From Hybos culiciformis (lineage: Eukaryota; Arthropoda; Insecta; Diptera; Hybotidae): a stretch of 64,000 nt of DNA. The stretch spans positions 1 through 64,000 of the forward strand of contig CAXFZM010000356.1 of the NCBI GenBank assembly GCA_964007475.1. The letters are read 5' to 3'. The notes beneath the pieces were generated by a model, which did not search any database, had not been told where the DNA came from, and saw only the letters and a program-made list of their open reading frames with translations. Shown here piece by piece: positions 50,041-61,541 of this stretch (positions within the stretch are counted from its first letter, which is position 1; every line of letters starts with the position of its first letter). A program made the translations under genes and the position numbers.

Positions 50041-51468
50041 AAAAATAAATAAAGTATTTATTCTTAATGTCTAAATTAATCAAAAGTTATAACTATCGTG
50101 CAAGTGGAAGCTTATTTGGTTCAATTTTTAAAAATTTGCTGATTATAAAAAAAGACCATGTAGAAACTCAGATGATGAAGAAGGTAAGGTATAAGTGCCA
50201 TAAATATTATTGAAAGAATGTTTCTTCAGGAAAAAAAGAGAGTCGCGGGACGATGATGAGGAAGTGACCTCTTGCTTCTTGCAATCAATTGACTGATTTG
50301 GGTGAAAATAATGCAATCATATTTGCAATTAACAAATTACCGGCACAAAAGCTAATAAATTTAATGAATGCAAAAGACAATTAATAAATTAAATTAATAA
50401 TAGTTAATTTTAATTCAAAAATTATTTATAAATCGATTAAATAAGAGAAATGAAGTCATGAAGTGACTTAGGACGACATATGCATGGTATGATAGGTAAT
50501 TGTCGTCAGATTTTTTCACACCAAAGAGCAATCCGTACCGTCCGTAATAAATTGAAGTTTACACTTTTCTTTTTTATATAAGAAATAAGATTAGGTACCT
50601 TAATATTGTTATAAACTCAAATTATAAATTATTTATTTTTACTTCTATTTTATTTTGGTTTGTTTATTTTATATTAGAAGAATTAGAACAATGTTTTATC
50701 CAAAATTTCTGATTTAAAAGAATCTTCCTTCGTTTTACAATTAAAGTTCCCATAGAGTTTTTGTTCACTGATCCCAACCAAAGTTCTGAACAATCATCAT
50801 CATCAGTTTGTTAAATTAAAAACAAAAAACTCTATGGGAACTTTAAGTGTATTTCCTTACCTGGCTACTTTTTTCCCACGTCCACCAGCACCAAACAATC
50901 GATCATTGTTGAATCCAAATATTATTTTTATTTTTATCGAATTAAATTAAATTTTTTTTTTTTTTTTACAAATTTAAAAATAAACACAAAACTGACGTTT
51001 GGAAAATTCTAATTAGACCACGATAGCAAAATCTAAAATGCCGGGAACAAATAGCCTACAAAACTTTGCTACAAAGAAACATCGAGTCCAGTAAGATGTA
51101 CAATATTTGGAATCACATATTAATATTTAGAAGGTTCAAAGAAAATCCAGGTCCAACTTCGACATATTACTGGCTGTGATAGCTGCCATACAAAATTTTT
51201 TAATTTTTGAAGTTAATACTTCTTTAGCGGCGTTGTATGATATAATTGAGTTATTCTGTAAAGGGTAAAAATTTATTTTCGAAGACTCATTCGAGTTCGA
51301 AACGACATACTTTATTGACGTTTCAATACTCAAAAAAAAAATTCCACTCAATAGTCATTTTTGTCATTTATAAAAACAAAATAATTTGGCGCGAAAAATT
51401 TAAATTCAAATTATTTTTTAAAAATCTGTCGTTTACAAATTATTTAAAACTAAAATTTTTTTTGTCAT
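50041..51468. other. central region of the Foldback element, first part
   Basis: Contains a 25-bp inverted repeat (50741-50765 and 50821-50846, AAAGTTCCCATAGAGTTTTT) with a 55-nt loop, and a lone satellite fragment at 51169-51208 on the + strand. Possible short exon-like pieces near 50150-50182 and 50231-50270 (TTCTTCAG acceptor) are too short to assign. Confidence 0.5.
51169..51208 (+). repeat. isolated satellite fragment in the Foldback centre
   Basis: CTGGCTGTGATAGCTGCCAT followed by ACAAAATTTTTTAATTTTT matches the satellite unit, in the orientation of the right arm. It continues into unrelated sequence in an open frame (VIAAIQNFLIFEVNTSL, ending 51271). Confidence 0.75.
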
Positions 51469-52292
51469 AATAGGTAGCTCTGATGAAATAAAGATTATCT
51501 GACTAAAAATTTTGGGTACGGAGCTACGGTTAGGGTCGTCCCGGCTCAAAATTTACAAACATTTTTTTTTTCAAAAAAGGTAGCTTTGGTCAAATAAAGA
51601 CCAAAAACTTTGGCTAGGGAGCTGCGGTTAGGGACGTCCCGGCTCAAAATGTACAGAAACATTTTTTTTTCCGAAATAGGTAGCTTCGGTGAAATTAATA
51701 TTACCTGAAAAGAAAATTTTGGGTGGGGACCTACGGTTAGGTCGTCTTGGAGCAAAATATACGAAATTTTTTTTTTAAATAGTAGCTCCATTGAAATTAA
51801 TATTACCTAAAAAAAAATTTTTGGGTGGAGAGCTACGCTTAGGTCATGCCGGAGCAAAAGATATAAAAAAAAAATTTTTTCAAAATAGGTAGTTCCGGTG
51901 AAATTAATTTTAACTGAAAAAAAATTTTTGGGTGGGGAGCTACCGTTAGGTCGTGCCGAAGCAAAATATACGAACATTTTTTTTTTCCAAATAGGTAGCT
52001 CCGGTGAAATTAATATTACCTGAAAAAAATTTTTGGGTGGGGAGCTACGGTTAGGTCGTGCCGGAGCAAAATACACGAAATTTTTTTTTTTCAAAATAGG
52101 TAGCTCCGGTGAAATTAATATTACCTGAAAAAAAATTTTTGGAAAGGGAGCTACGGTTAGGTCGTGCCGGAGCAAAATATACGAAATTTTTTTTTTTTCA
52201 AAATAGGTAGCTCCGGTGAAATTAATATTACCTGAAAAAAAAATTTTGGGTGGGGAGCTACGGTTAGGTCGTGCCGGAGCAAAATATACGAA
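51469..52292 (-). repeat. second tandem array, ~8 x ~103 bp
   Basis: Units repeat GGTAGCTCCGGTGAAATTAA, then TTTTTGGGTGGGGAGCTACG and TTAGGTCGTGCCGGAGCAAA. The first units (from 51470) are more diverged than the last ones. A 164-codon open frame across them on the minus strand is a repeat by-product. Confidence 0.88.
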
Positions 52293-52392
52293 AAAAAACA
52301 CACGAAGCAGTCATAGAACTGCCGACAGAAGATAATACTTAAAAGATTTAAACTATGAAATAACAGTGGTACAAATGATTGGCTGCTCACTA

Positions 52393-54692
52393 CAAAATGT
52401 AAAAGAGGATTTTGAATATGCCTCACGGGTGATATCGAAAATCCTCCGATGGGGGAATGTTGGGTGGGCTTTACTCCAACTTAGCCCAAAGTGGCATCAA
52501 TGGTTCTCTACTGGATGTGATAGCTGCCATACAAAATTTTTTAATTTTTTTTTTAAAAGAGGATTTTGAATATGCCTCGCGGGTGATATCGAAAATCCTC
52601 CGATGGGGGAATGTTGAATGGACTTTACTCCAACTTAGCCCAAAGTGGCATCAATGGTTCTCTACTGGATGTGATAGCTGCCATACAAAACATTTTAATT
52701 TTTTTTTTAAAAGAGGATTTTGAATATGCCTCGCGGGTGATATCGAAAATCCTCCGATGGGGGAATGTTGGGTGGGCTTTAGTCCAACTTGAGCCAAAGT
52801 GGCATCAGTGGTTCTCTACTGGATGTGATAGCTGCCATACAAAATTTTTTAATTTTTTTTTTAAAAGAGGATTTTAAATATGCCTCACGGGTGATATCGA
52901 AAATCCTCCGATGGGGGAATGTTGGGTGGGCTTTACTCCAACTTAGCCCAAAGTGGCATCAATGGTTCTCTACTGGATGTGATAGCTGCCATACAAAATT
53001 TTTTAATTTTTTTTTTAAAAGAGGATTTTAAATATGCCTCACGGGTGATATCAAAAATCCTCCGATGGGGGAATGTTGGGTGGGCTTTACTCCAACTTAG
53101 CCAAAGTGGCATCAATGGTTCTCTACTGGATGTGATAGCTGCCATACAAAATTTTTTAATTTTTTTTTTAAAAGAGGATTTTGAATATGCCTCACGGGTG
53201 ATATCGAAAATCCTCCGATGGGGGGATGTTGGGTGGGCTTTACTCCAACTTAGCCCAAAGTGGCATCAATGGTTCTCTACTGGATGTGATAGCTGCCGTA
53301 CAAAATTTTTTAATTTTTTTTTTAAAAGAGGATTTTAAATATGCCTCACGGGTGATATCGAAAATCCTCCGATGGGGGAATGTTGGGTGGGCTTTACTCC
53401 AACTCAGCTCAAAGTGGCATCAATGGTTCTCTACTGGATGTGATAGCTGCCATACAAAATTTTTTAATTTTTTTTTTAAAAGAGGATTTTGAATATGCCC
53501 CGCGGGTGATATCGAAAATCCTCCGATGGGGGAATGTTGGGTGGGCTTTACTCCAACTTAGCCCAAAGTGGCATCAATGGTTCTCTACTGGATGTGATAG
53601 CTGCCATACAAAATGTTTAAATTTTTTTTTTTTTAAAGAGGTTTTTGAATATGCCTCGCGGGTGATATCGAAAATCCTCCGATGGGGGAATGTTGGGTGG
53701 GCGTTACTCCAACTTAGCCCAAAGTGGCATCAATAGTTCTCTACTGGATGTGATAGCTGCCATACAAAATTTTTTAATTTTTTTTTTAAAAGAGGATTTT
53801 GAATATGCCTCACGGGTGATATCGAAAATCCTCCGATGGGGGGATGTTGGGTGGGCTTTACTCCAACTTAGCCCAAAGTGGCATCAATGGTTCTCTACTG
53901 GATGTGATAGCTGCCATACAAAATTTTTTAATTTTTTTTTTAAAAGAGGATTTTAAATATGCCTCACGGGTGATATCGAAAATCCTCCGATGGGGGAATG
54001 TTAGGTGGGCTTTACTCCAACTCAGCCCAAAGTGGCATCAATGGTTCTCTACTGGATGTGATAGCTGCCATACAAAATTTTTTAATTTTTTTTTTAAAAG
54101 AGGATTTTGAATATGCCCCGCGGATGATATCGAAAATCCTCCGATGGGGGAATGTTGGGTGGGCTTTACTCCAACTTAGCCCAAAGTGGAATCAATGGTT
54201 CTCTACTGGATGTGATAGCTGCCATACAAAATTTTTTAATTTTTTTTTGAAAACAGGATTTTGAATATGCCTCTAGGGTGATATCGAAAATCCTCCGATG
54301 GGGGAATGTTGAATGGGCTTTACTCCAACTTAGCCCAAAGTGGCATCAATGGTTCTCTACTGGATGTGATAGCTGCCATACAAAATTTTTTAATTTTTTT
54401 TTTAAAAGAGGATTTTGAATATGCCTCGCGGGTGATATCGAAAATCCTCCGATGGGGGAATGTTGGGTGGGCTTTACTCCAACTTAGCCCAAAGTGGCAT
54501 CAATGGTTCTCTACTGGATGTGATAGCTGCCATACAAAAATTAAAATTTTAAAAAAAATTTCGTTTGCGCAACTTTTATGGCTGGCAATTTAGGGCTAAC
54601 TTCGCACACTGCCATACGAAAATTAAAATAAAAAAAAAATTTCGTTTGCGCATTTTTTATGGCTGGCAATTTATGGCTAACTTCACCCACAT
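52393..54692 (+). repeat. right satellite arm, 14 x ~154 bp
   Basis: Inverted counterpart of the left arm with the same unit. It ends in two short outer units containing GCGCAACTTTTATGGCTGGC. The copy number differs from the left arm (14 against 19). Confidence 0.95.
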
Positions 54693-54939
54693 AGAAAAAA
54701 GAAGGATATTATTTCTCTCCTAAATATATTTCTTTTTGAAAGTTTCTTTTAATGAGGGATTTATAAATTATTTAGGGAAATTTTTCTTTAGAAGAAGAGA
54801 AAAATAAAAAAAAAAGAGGAGGAAAATAAAAACTGAAAAAATCAGATGATGATATTTTTCTGATTGAAATAAAAATACTTTTCTGTATATTATTTTTCCT
54901 TCGGTAAAGAATAGAATTCCGATAGAAAACATACTCTGG

Positions 54940-55282
54940 TTTTTACTCACATACGATAAATAGTGTCGTTTTAAAAATGACATTATTCATACGATCAAAA
55001 AACGACTTTATTCATGTAGAAATAATGTCGTTTAGAAGCGACATTATTTATACGAAAAAAAACGACTTTATTCATATGATAAATAATGTCGTTTTAAAAG
55101 CGACATTATTTATTCATATGATAAATAATGTCGTTTTAAAAGCGACATTATTTATACAAAAAAAACGACTTTATTCATATATGAATTATGACGTGCCTGA
55201 AAGCGACATAATTCATTTGTATGGTAGGAATAATGTCGTTTTTTTGTATAAATTATGTCCGTATAAATTATTTCGGGACCCC
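54940..55282. repeat. right terminal inverted repeat of the giant element
   Basis: Built of the same ATAAATAATGTCGTTTTAAA and GCGACATTATTTATAC words as 13613-13874, in reverse. It is longer by about 80 bp through extra internal units. Confidence 0.85.
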
Positions 55283-55462
55283 AGCAGAAATATCTTGGTC
55301 AAGAAGTATAGTTTCTTAAAACAAACTGCACCTGTAACAATCAATGCCATCACTAAATATCCCAAGCTTATGACAGATATTATTACATATCAACAAAAAT
55401 GGTTCCAGTATGCAAAGGACAGACAACGAAAAAAATTTAAATCCTCCACAGAAAAATTTTAA
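55283..55462 (+). pseudogene. right half of the gene broken by the giant insertion
   Basis: From the 9-bp duplication onwards an open frame reads SRNILVKKYSFLKQTAPVTI and ends in a basic tail (DRQRKKFKSS) at TAA 55460-55462. Composition and lack of stops suggest an exon. With the left half (ending at 13612) it would form one gene, but the frames differ by one at the rejoined site. The family is not recognised. Confidence 0.4.
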
Positions 55463-56942
55463 GTTCAACTGAAATTATTTAATTTTAAGGAAGCCGAATT
55501 TTTAAAATCTATAATTTTTTCATATAATTTTAAAAATTTAATGTAACTAACTGATGTACGATACAAACTTCCCCCTAAGAAAAGCGGTTCGAATGCGTAT
55601 CGGAGACGAAGTTCATAGCTCATAATAGACTGCGTAAGCGTACCGATTTGGCGAAAAAATTTCCGAGAAAAACTTTTCAGGTTTAAAGAACTTAAGAATT
55701 GGAACTTAAGTGACATACAATGAATGAAAGACACAAACTGAATGTATTGAATTTTTATAATTATATTTTTTTACTTTTTATTCTGTTCCTGTTAGATAAT
55801 ATTTCTTAATAAATTTTATATTTTAAATAAATATTTCTAAATTAGACTATAATGAATATTAAATTATTAAATAATATATAATATTAACCAAAAATTATTA
55901 TTAACTAATTTTTTGATTTTAAATATTCGAGATTATGAATAGAAATAAATACAATTATTAAGAAATCATATACTCCTATTAAATATTAATTTAAAAAAAA
56001 AATTAATAGTATTCTATGGTATAAATATTTCTATGGTATATTAAAAATTCAATAAAAAAAATACTTTAAATTTAAAATGAATAAAAGTTTAAAAGGTAAA
56101 AACCACACCCGAATTAAAAGTTTTATTTTTATTATATTTTTGTTTAAAAAAAGATACATTTTCTTACATAAAAATTTTTCATAATATTGTGAAAATAATA
56201 AATAAAAAAACACTTATAAAAATGAAATCAGTTCACAAAATCTTTTGGTTATTTAAGAATAGCTTTTACAAAAATAAATAAATAAATTTGTAATAACGAT
56301 CAAGTCATGAAGTTAATTGTATGAATTTTAATTTTTAGAATAAAATAATACATAATATAGTAATTACACTACACATAAGCTAGAATGTTATTGATCGTAG
56401 AGCAAAGAATATTTTGTTCAAATTTATTGAATATATATAGTCTCTTCTGTTAAGATTAAATAAATTGCAAAAATTTATATAAAATTGGATCACATTAAGA
56501 TTATTTATTAATAGTTTATTTATTTAAAAATAAATCAGTTTGCAATAGAATAAATAAACATCAAAACTTTGTACTGATTACCGCAGTCCTTAATTTGATT
56601 CACTTATTACACTTAACTTTATTATGCTATAATAACAATAATTACGTTTTTAACTTTCAAAAAGATACTAAAAAGCCCTGTTTTGAATAAAATGAGAATA
56701 ATAGTTTATATTTCTATATAAGTATTAAACACTGCAATAATGCAGTATAAATTTCCAGGAAAAAATACTATAACAATATATTTTGATCTATCATGTTAGT
56801 TTATTATTTTTTTAAATTCAATTCATATTTATTTTTTTAAAAATATTTTAAGGTGAAAGAATAAAATAATTACTAAAAAATTGTAAGGTAAAAATTAAAA
56901 ATTGCTACAGCGATATACATATTTAAATAATATTTTTTGAAA
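55463..56942. other. AT-rich, no gene seen
   Basis: Extremely AT-rich, with no supported feature. Confidence 0.5.
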
Positions 56943-56951
56943 CTTGAAGAC

Positions 56952-57271
56952 GGGGGTTGGACATTTTTCGAAGGACATTTGTCCGCGATTTGTATTTGTA
57001 TCGCGGACATCAAAATGACATTTGTCCGCGATTCGAAATGACTTTTGTCCACCGATAAAAAATAATCGCGGACAAATGACATTTTGCGAAATGACATTTG
57101 TCCGCTAAAAATCTAAAAAAATAATCGCGGAGAAATGACATTTTGTAAAATGACATTTATCCGCTAAAAATTTAAAAAATCAATCGCGGACAAGTGACAT
57201 TTGGCAAAATGACATTTGTCCGCGAAGTTTTCCATACAAATTTCATCGCGGACAAATGTCCCGCGAACGCC
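56952..57271. mobile_element. 320-bp palindromic MITE with 9-bp TSD
   Basis: The flanks CTTGAAGAC at 56943-56951 and 57272-57280 are identical. Inside, the word GACATTTGTCCGC and its complement GCGGACAAATG alternate about a dozen times. The start GGGGGTTGGACATTT and the reverse complement of the end GGCGTTCGCGGGACATTT are related termini. There are no genes. Confidence 0.87.
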
Positions 57272-57280
57272 CTTGAAGAC

Positions 57281-57754
57281 ATTGTGTTGTAACAACTTGT
57301 ATTGTATTGAAAAAAAATCAATGTATATTAAAAAAAATTGATTAGGGAGCACAATTATTTTTTAAAATTAATTAATGTGACATTTTTGATTCCTTATTAT
57401 TTTTTTATTACCTTATTATTTTAGTTAATAATTTTATACTCGTACTGTTGTATTATATAAATACTAGCTGACCTGGCGTGCTCCGCTAAGTTTTTCCATG
57501 TTGTATCATGGCGGCATTGAATTTGAATTTATCATAAATCAAATAATAAAACTAAATAACATACATCTAAAAATAATTGATCAATACAATAATTATTTCG
57601 TTCATTCAAAATAAATTTTTTGGAACACTTGATTAGATTATTAATATTACTGTATATTATCAATTTATACTTGCTAAACTTTGGATGATGCGAGTAACCT
57701 TTTGAAATTCTTCTGTACAACTTAGACCACGCATTATCAGGTAAAATAATGAGG
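57281..57754. other. spacer with a dispersed repeat edge
   Basis: ACTAGCTGACCTGGCGTGCTCC (two runs, about 57465-57486) resembles the start of a common insect interspersed repeat (CTAGCTGACCCGGC). The rest is AT-rich. Confidence 0.4.
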
Positions 57755-58030
57755 GGGTTGGATATTTGTCCGCGGGACATTTGTCCGCGATTCGAAATGT
57801 CTTTTGTCAGCCGCGGACAAATGACATTTTCGAAAATGTTATTTCTCCGACATAAAAATTAATCGCGGACAAATGACATTTTGTTAAATGACGTTTGTCC
57901 GCTAAAAATTTAAAAAATCAATCGCGGACAAATGACATTTTGCAAAATGACATTTGTCCGCTAAAAATTTAAAATAGCAATCGCGGACAAATGACATTTT
58001 GCAAAATGACATTTGTCCGCTAAAAATTTG
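57755..58030. mobile_element. partial copy of the GACATTTGTCCGC element
   Basis: Begins GGGGGTTGGATATTTGTCCG, the same start as the MITE at 56952, and carries four or five GCGGACAAATGACATTTTGC / GACATTTGTCCGCTAAAAAT units. No closing inverted terminus or matching flank was found, so it is truncated on the right. Confidence 0.75.
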
Positions 58031-58107
58031 AGGCTAAAGTGCAGATGACGTGAACCAATCAGAATCGGCACAACAAGATATAGGTGGAGGGCGGCGGGTG
58101 GGCGGGT

Positions 58108-58155
58108 GGACTGGTGGTTGGTCAGCCGCAAATCCCACTGACCAACCACCAGTCC
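58108..58155. repeat. perfect 18-bp hairpin around a GC-rich motif
   Basis: GGACTGGTGGTTGGTCAG (58108-58125), a 12-nt loop CCGCAAATCCCA, then the exact complement (58138-58155). Loop plus right arm match the motif found at 13892 and 46388. Confidence 0.92.
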
Positions 58156-58994
58156 TTTTAAATAATCTGTTACTGATATACCCAATATACCACGAGTCAG
58201 TTATTTGTCCAGTTCATCGGAAATAAAAAATATCATTTGTAAACTAACTTAGTACACTAATGATATGAACACGTCAGCCACAAGGATATATGTTTAGTAC
58301 GACATGGATCGTATATAGGTGACAAATAACTGACATTGCCCATACATTAAGTGTCTTCGAGCTGGTTATTTGTAACCGTAAATTACGACTGAACGTTAGG
58401 TATACGACAAGCACTAAGGTAAAGAATATAGCTGACGTAGCCGTTAGTTATGAAATTAACATATAAGTCAGAATTAAAAAACCCTCAAATGTACCATCAG
58501 GTGTTTTTTTTTTTTCTTTTTTTTTGGTTTTTTTATATTTTTGTTTTTTTTGGATTTTTTGATTTTTTTTGGTTTTTTTTTTATTTATTTTTTATTTTTT
58601 TTCGTTTCTTTGTTTTTTTTTGTTTTTTTTTTTGGTTTTTTTTTATTTTTTTTAGTTTCTTTGTTTTTTTTTGATTTTTTGGCTTTTTTTTTTTTTTGTT
58701 TTTTTAATTTTTTAGGTTTGTTTTTTGTTTTTTTTTCGCTTTTTTTTGTTTTTTTTTTTTCACTTCTTTTGTTTTTATATTTTTTTATTCATTTGTTTCC
58801 GGTCATCCATCTAAGTACTATCACTACGAGACGTTGCTTAACCGCTGTGTTCAATGTGATGTAGAGTCGTCCTCTGAGCTATGTCAGTAATATACAACAA
58901 TGTATTAAATAGAAAATATAAATTCGGTATCTTTTAAACTTTATACATGTTTTAATAATTTACACAAATAACTGACACTGTTGTCAGCTTTACG
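58156..58994. other. spacer, poly-T-rich tract
   Basis: 58503-58790 is a T-dominated low-complexity stretch with interspersed G, giving Phe-rich artefactual frames. Words such as ACAAATAACTGACA recur at 58330, 58973 and 59456. Confidence 0.6.
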
Positions 58995-58997
58995 TAA

Positions 58998-59375
58998 GGG
59001 GCTGTTCAAAAATTACGTAACGAGCTAGGGGGAGGGGGGGGGGGTTTGAAAATTTGTTACGGATTGTTACGGGGGGGCGGGGAGGGGTGTTTATAAAAAT
59101 GTTATGTAACCAAATTTCCTCCTTTTTATAAAAAAAATTACACTAAATGTAATATTAATGCACGCTAAAAAAAACTTAAGTTATAATGAATTTTGTTTTG
59201 TTTATTCGAATAAAAAAATTGTTCAAAAAGTAATTTAAAAAGTGTTTAACTTTTGTTACGTTATTCTTCTGGGGGGGGGGGGGGTCTTCGGAATTTGTTA
59301 CGATCTGTTACTATGGTGGGGGGGGGGGGGTTAAAAAACGGCAAAAAAAGCGTTACGTAATATGTGAACAGTCCC
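58998..59375. mobile_element. PIF/Harbinger-type MITE with TAA duplication
   Basis: The ends GGGGCTGTTCAAAAATTACGTAAC and, inverted, GGGACTGTTCACATATTACGTAAC are flanked by TAA (58995-58997 and 59376-59378). G-rich stretches (GGGGGGAGGGG types) lie inside each arm. A related unoccupied site, CTTTACGTAAACTGAC, lies at about 59479-59494. Confidence 0.85.
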
Positions 59376-59378
59376 TAA

Positions 59379-61207
59379 ACTGGCGCTTATGTACGCCTAG
59401 CAATTTCCTTTGATTTACGAACATATAATAAGCAATCTATAGTAGTTATTTGTACACAAATAACTGACGCTGTTGTCAGCTTTACGTAAACTGACATTTA
59501 TGACAAACCAGTAACCGTTTGAAGAGAAAGATTACCGTAATTAGTCGCTTACATTCAAGAATTGGACAGGCTGCAAGGTCAAATATTTGTTTCGACTTAG
59601 AACATAGTTCAATATCCGACACAAAAGCCGGTAATTTAAATTGGTCTTTTAAGCTGATCTTAAAACTGGCTGCCGGAACAAACTCCTGTTTATTGGTGTT
59701 CAAGTTAGTTTTAAAACTACCAAACCAGTCGGAGACATATCTTAAGCGGGTGTGCCAAAAATATGTTAACTATGAGTGAACTTGTAGGCCGGTTCAGTAA
59801 TCGACGCCCATGCCGGTTCAAATACTTGACATTTCTTTACGAACTGGCGCGATGGTATATTGGGATAGAAAATAATAAATTCAATATAGTTATACATTAG
59901 TCCAAAATAAATTGCTAAGCGTGTCTAATATTTCGTTGAACAGAAAAAAAATTATTATATTTAACTTTTAATAAAATATCTAACAATATTATTTAATTTG
60001 TATTTTAAAAAATAAATATTATAAGTAATTTTGGTTTTCTATATAACTACATAGAAAGAGTCATGAAGATGAAGGCCGTTTTGTCAACATTTGCACTATA
60101 ATAGTAATTAATCAGATTTCGTGCGCGGTTAAAATATGATCTTAAAAAAGTAGAACAAAACAACGGCAGCAATAGAAATGATAAAAAAAACGGAAAAATC
60201 AAAGCACAAAAATTATATTTAAAGTTCTTTGAATGTAATTTAATCACGGTGTAACCGTTATTATTTTTTATTAGAAGTAAAGTATACATTTTTTCAATAA
60301 AGATATACAATTTATTTTTTTATATTATTTGATTGTTTTTTGATTTTATCCTTTCTTGGAATAAAATAATTTGTATCAAATTATTTGTAAATGCGCAGTT
60401 ATAATGGGAGTCAAACAAATTAAAATTAGAATTTAGTAAATGTTCAAAAAATAATTCATTATAGATCTATAGTTACACCCTATGAAAAAGTTAAGTATAA
60501 CTACGAAATTAATATTAATTAATCATTTCTTGTTATTATTAACTAATTTTTAAATTCTCCATTAACGGAAAAAAAAATGTTTAAACTATCAAAAGTCAGA
60601 AACTGAACTATTTCTATTAAACAATTTAAATTATTATAAAGTATTAAGTATTAACTTATGTTGCCAGCAGTAATACTTTTGAAAGAATAGTCTTCATCAG
60701 TTTACTGTCTTGAAAAAAATTTGTAGATTTTCTATTTGGACAATTAATTTTAAATTATGGTTGTTAAATTATCTGTTTTAGACAATAACTGTTAGAATTA
60801 CATTCATATCAGATTCTTTGCATGAATTCCAAATTTTGGCACATATTGTATAAATCTTCTAAATGTTCTAATAGTAGAAATATTTAGAAAAATTTTTACT
60901 AATATTTAGCCGCCATAAATAATTTTTTTTTTTGAAAATTTCTTAATAAAACATAAAACTTTTATTAAAAATTAAACTTTAAAACTTTAAAAAAAAAAAA
61001 ATTTAAATTTATTATCATTTCATATAAAAAGAAACAAATTTTTTTTTCTTATTTTCAATTTCAGTGGTGGAAAAAAAAAAAAAACTTAAAAAACCAAAGC
61101 GCTCAAAAGATTTTATTTTTATTTATTCAAAAAAATGAATTGAAACTAATTTATTAGAAAAAATTATTAGAAATTATTAGAAAAAAAAATTTTAAAAGGA
61201 ATTTATA
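59379..61207. other. no supported gene
   Basis: The repeat containing CAAATAACTGAC and TGTTGTCAGCTTTACGTAA recurs at 59456-59488. Open frames at 59482-59779 and 60047-60310 show no recognisable motif. The remainder is AT-rich. Confidence 0.45.
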
Positions 61208-61450
61208 ATGGAAATATCAACCATGCTAGATGCAGCCATTTCTTTTGCAAAGGACAATGTAATCTCGGTCCAAGGAATAAAAAATTATATAGCGCAAACC
61301 TACAATGTAGACGTCCGTAGTCCCTGCTACAGACAGAAAATAGGACGGTATATCAAATACCAACTGGGAAAACGCAATTTCGTCCAAAAAAGTGGTGTGG
61401 GGCTACGGGGGTCTATTGGCTTTGCGGAACATTATGGAACCACAGCCTGA
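61208..61450 (+). CDS. small protein resembling the linker histone H1 globular domain
   Basis: 80-codon ORF from ATG 61208 to TGA 61450. The sequence fits an H15 winged-helix fold: MLDAAISFAKDN in place of helix 1, SVQGIKNYIAQTYNVD for helix 2, a longer turn with RSPCYRQKIGRYIKYQL for helix 3, and the wing KRNFVQKSGVGLRGSIGF, which lines up with the G(S/K)GASGSFKL-type end of H1. The lysine-rich tail of a true H1 is absent. It is followed by a second small ORF overlapping its 3' end by 17 nt. It could be a truncated processed copy of a histone-like gene, a mobile-element or viral accessory gene, or a chance resemblance. The function is unproven. Confidence 0.5.
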   Translation: MEISTMLDAAISFAKDNVISVQGIKNYIAQTYNVDVRSPCYRQKIGRYIKYQLGKRNFVQKSGVGLRGSIGFAEHYGTTA

Positions 61451-61541
61451 ACCGATGGATTTCGAAGCCGAGTATTTCAGGTTACTAAGAATAGTGAAAG
61501 ATCTGGTTAAATTTTTCGAAGAGCGGCATGGGCCAATTTAG
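61434..61541 (+). CDS. small acidic ORF overlapping the H1-like ORF
   Basis: 35 codons starting MEPQPEPMDFEAEYFRLLR and ending EERHGPI at TAG 61541. It overlaps the preceding ORF in another frame. The short acidic amphipathic helix has no known match. The pairing may be accidental, or a frameshift may have split one protein into two. Confidence 0.35.
   Translation: MEPQPEPMDFEAEYFRLLRIVKDLVKFFEERHGPI

Larger units (their letters stand above)
46987..54692. mobile_element. Foldback element with satellite arms and 9-bp TSD
   Basis: A 7,706-bp element has the outer ends ATGTGGGTGAAGTTAGCC and its exact complement. AGAAAAAAG lies directly outside on both sides (46978-46986 and 54693-54701). Each arm begins with two short units containing GCCAGCCATAAAAGTTGCGC, then a long satellite array: 19 copies on the left and 14 on the right, facing each other. 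The centre (about 50040-52390) is non-satellite. This is the architecture of Foldback (FB) elements: long inverted repeats made of tandem units, with a 9-bp duplication. No transposase gene is visible in the centre. Confidence 0.88.

Noticed and set aside
51546..52301. 164-codon open frame on the minus strand
   Set aside because: It lies across the ~103-bp tandem array and repeats itself with shifts; no start, motif or codon signal.
47080..54593. Dozens of ~88-codon open frames, in both orientations, that look like a repeated protein
   Set aside because: They are produced by a satellite unit that happens to lack stops in two frames. The unit length is not a multiple of three and frames change between units, so no long protein results.
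58450..58864. Phe-rich membrane-protein-like open frames
   Set aside because: They come from a T-dominated low-complexity tract; composition alone explains them.
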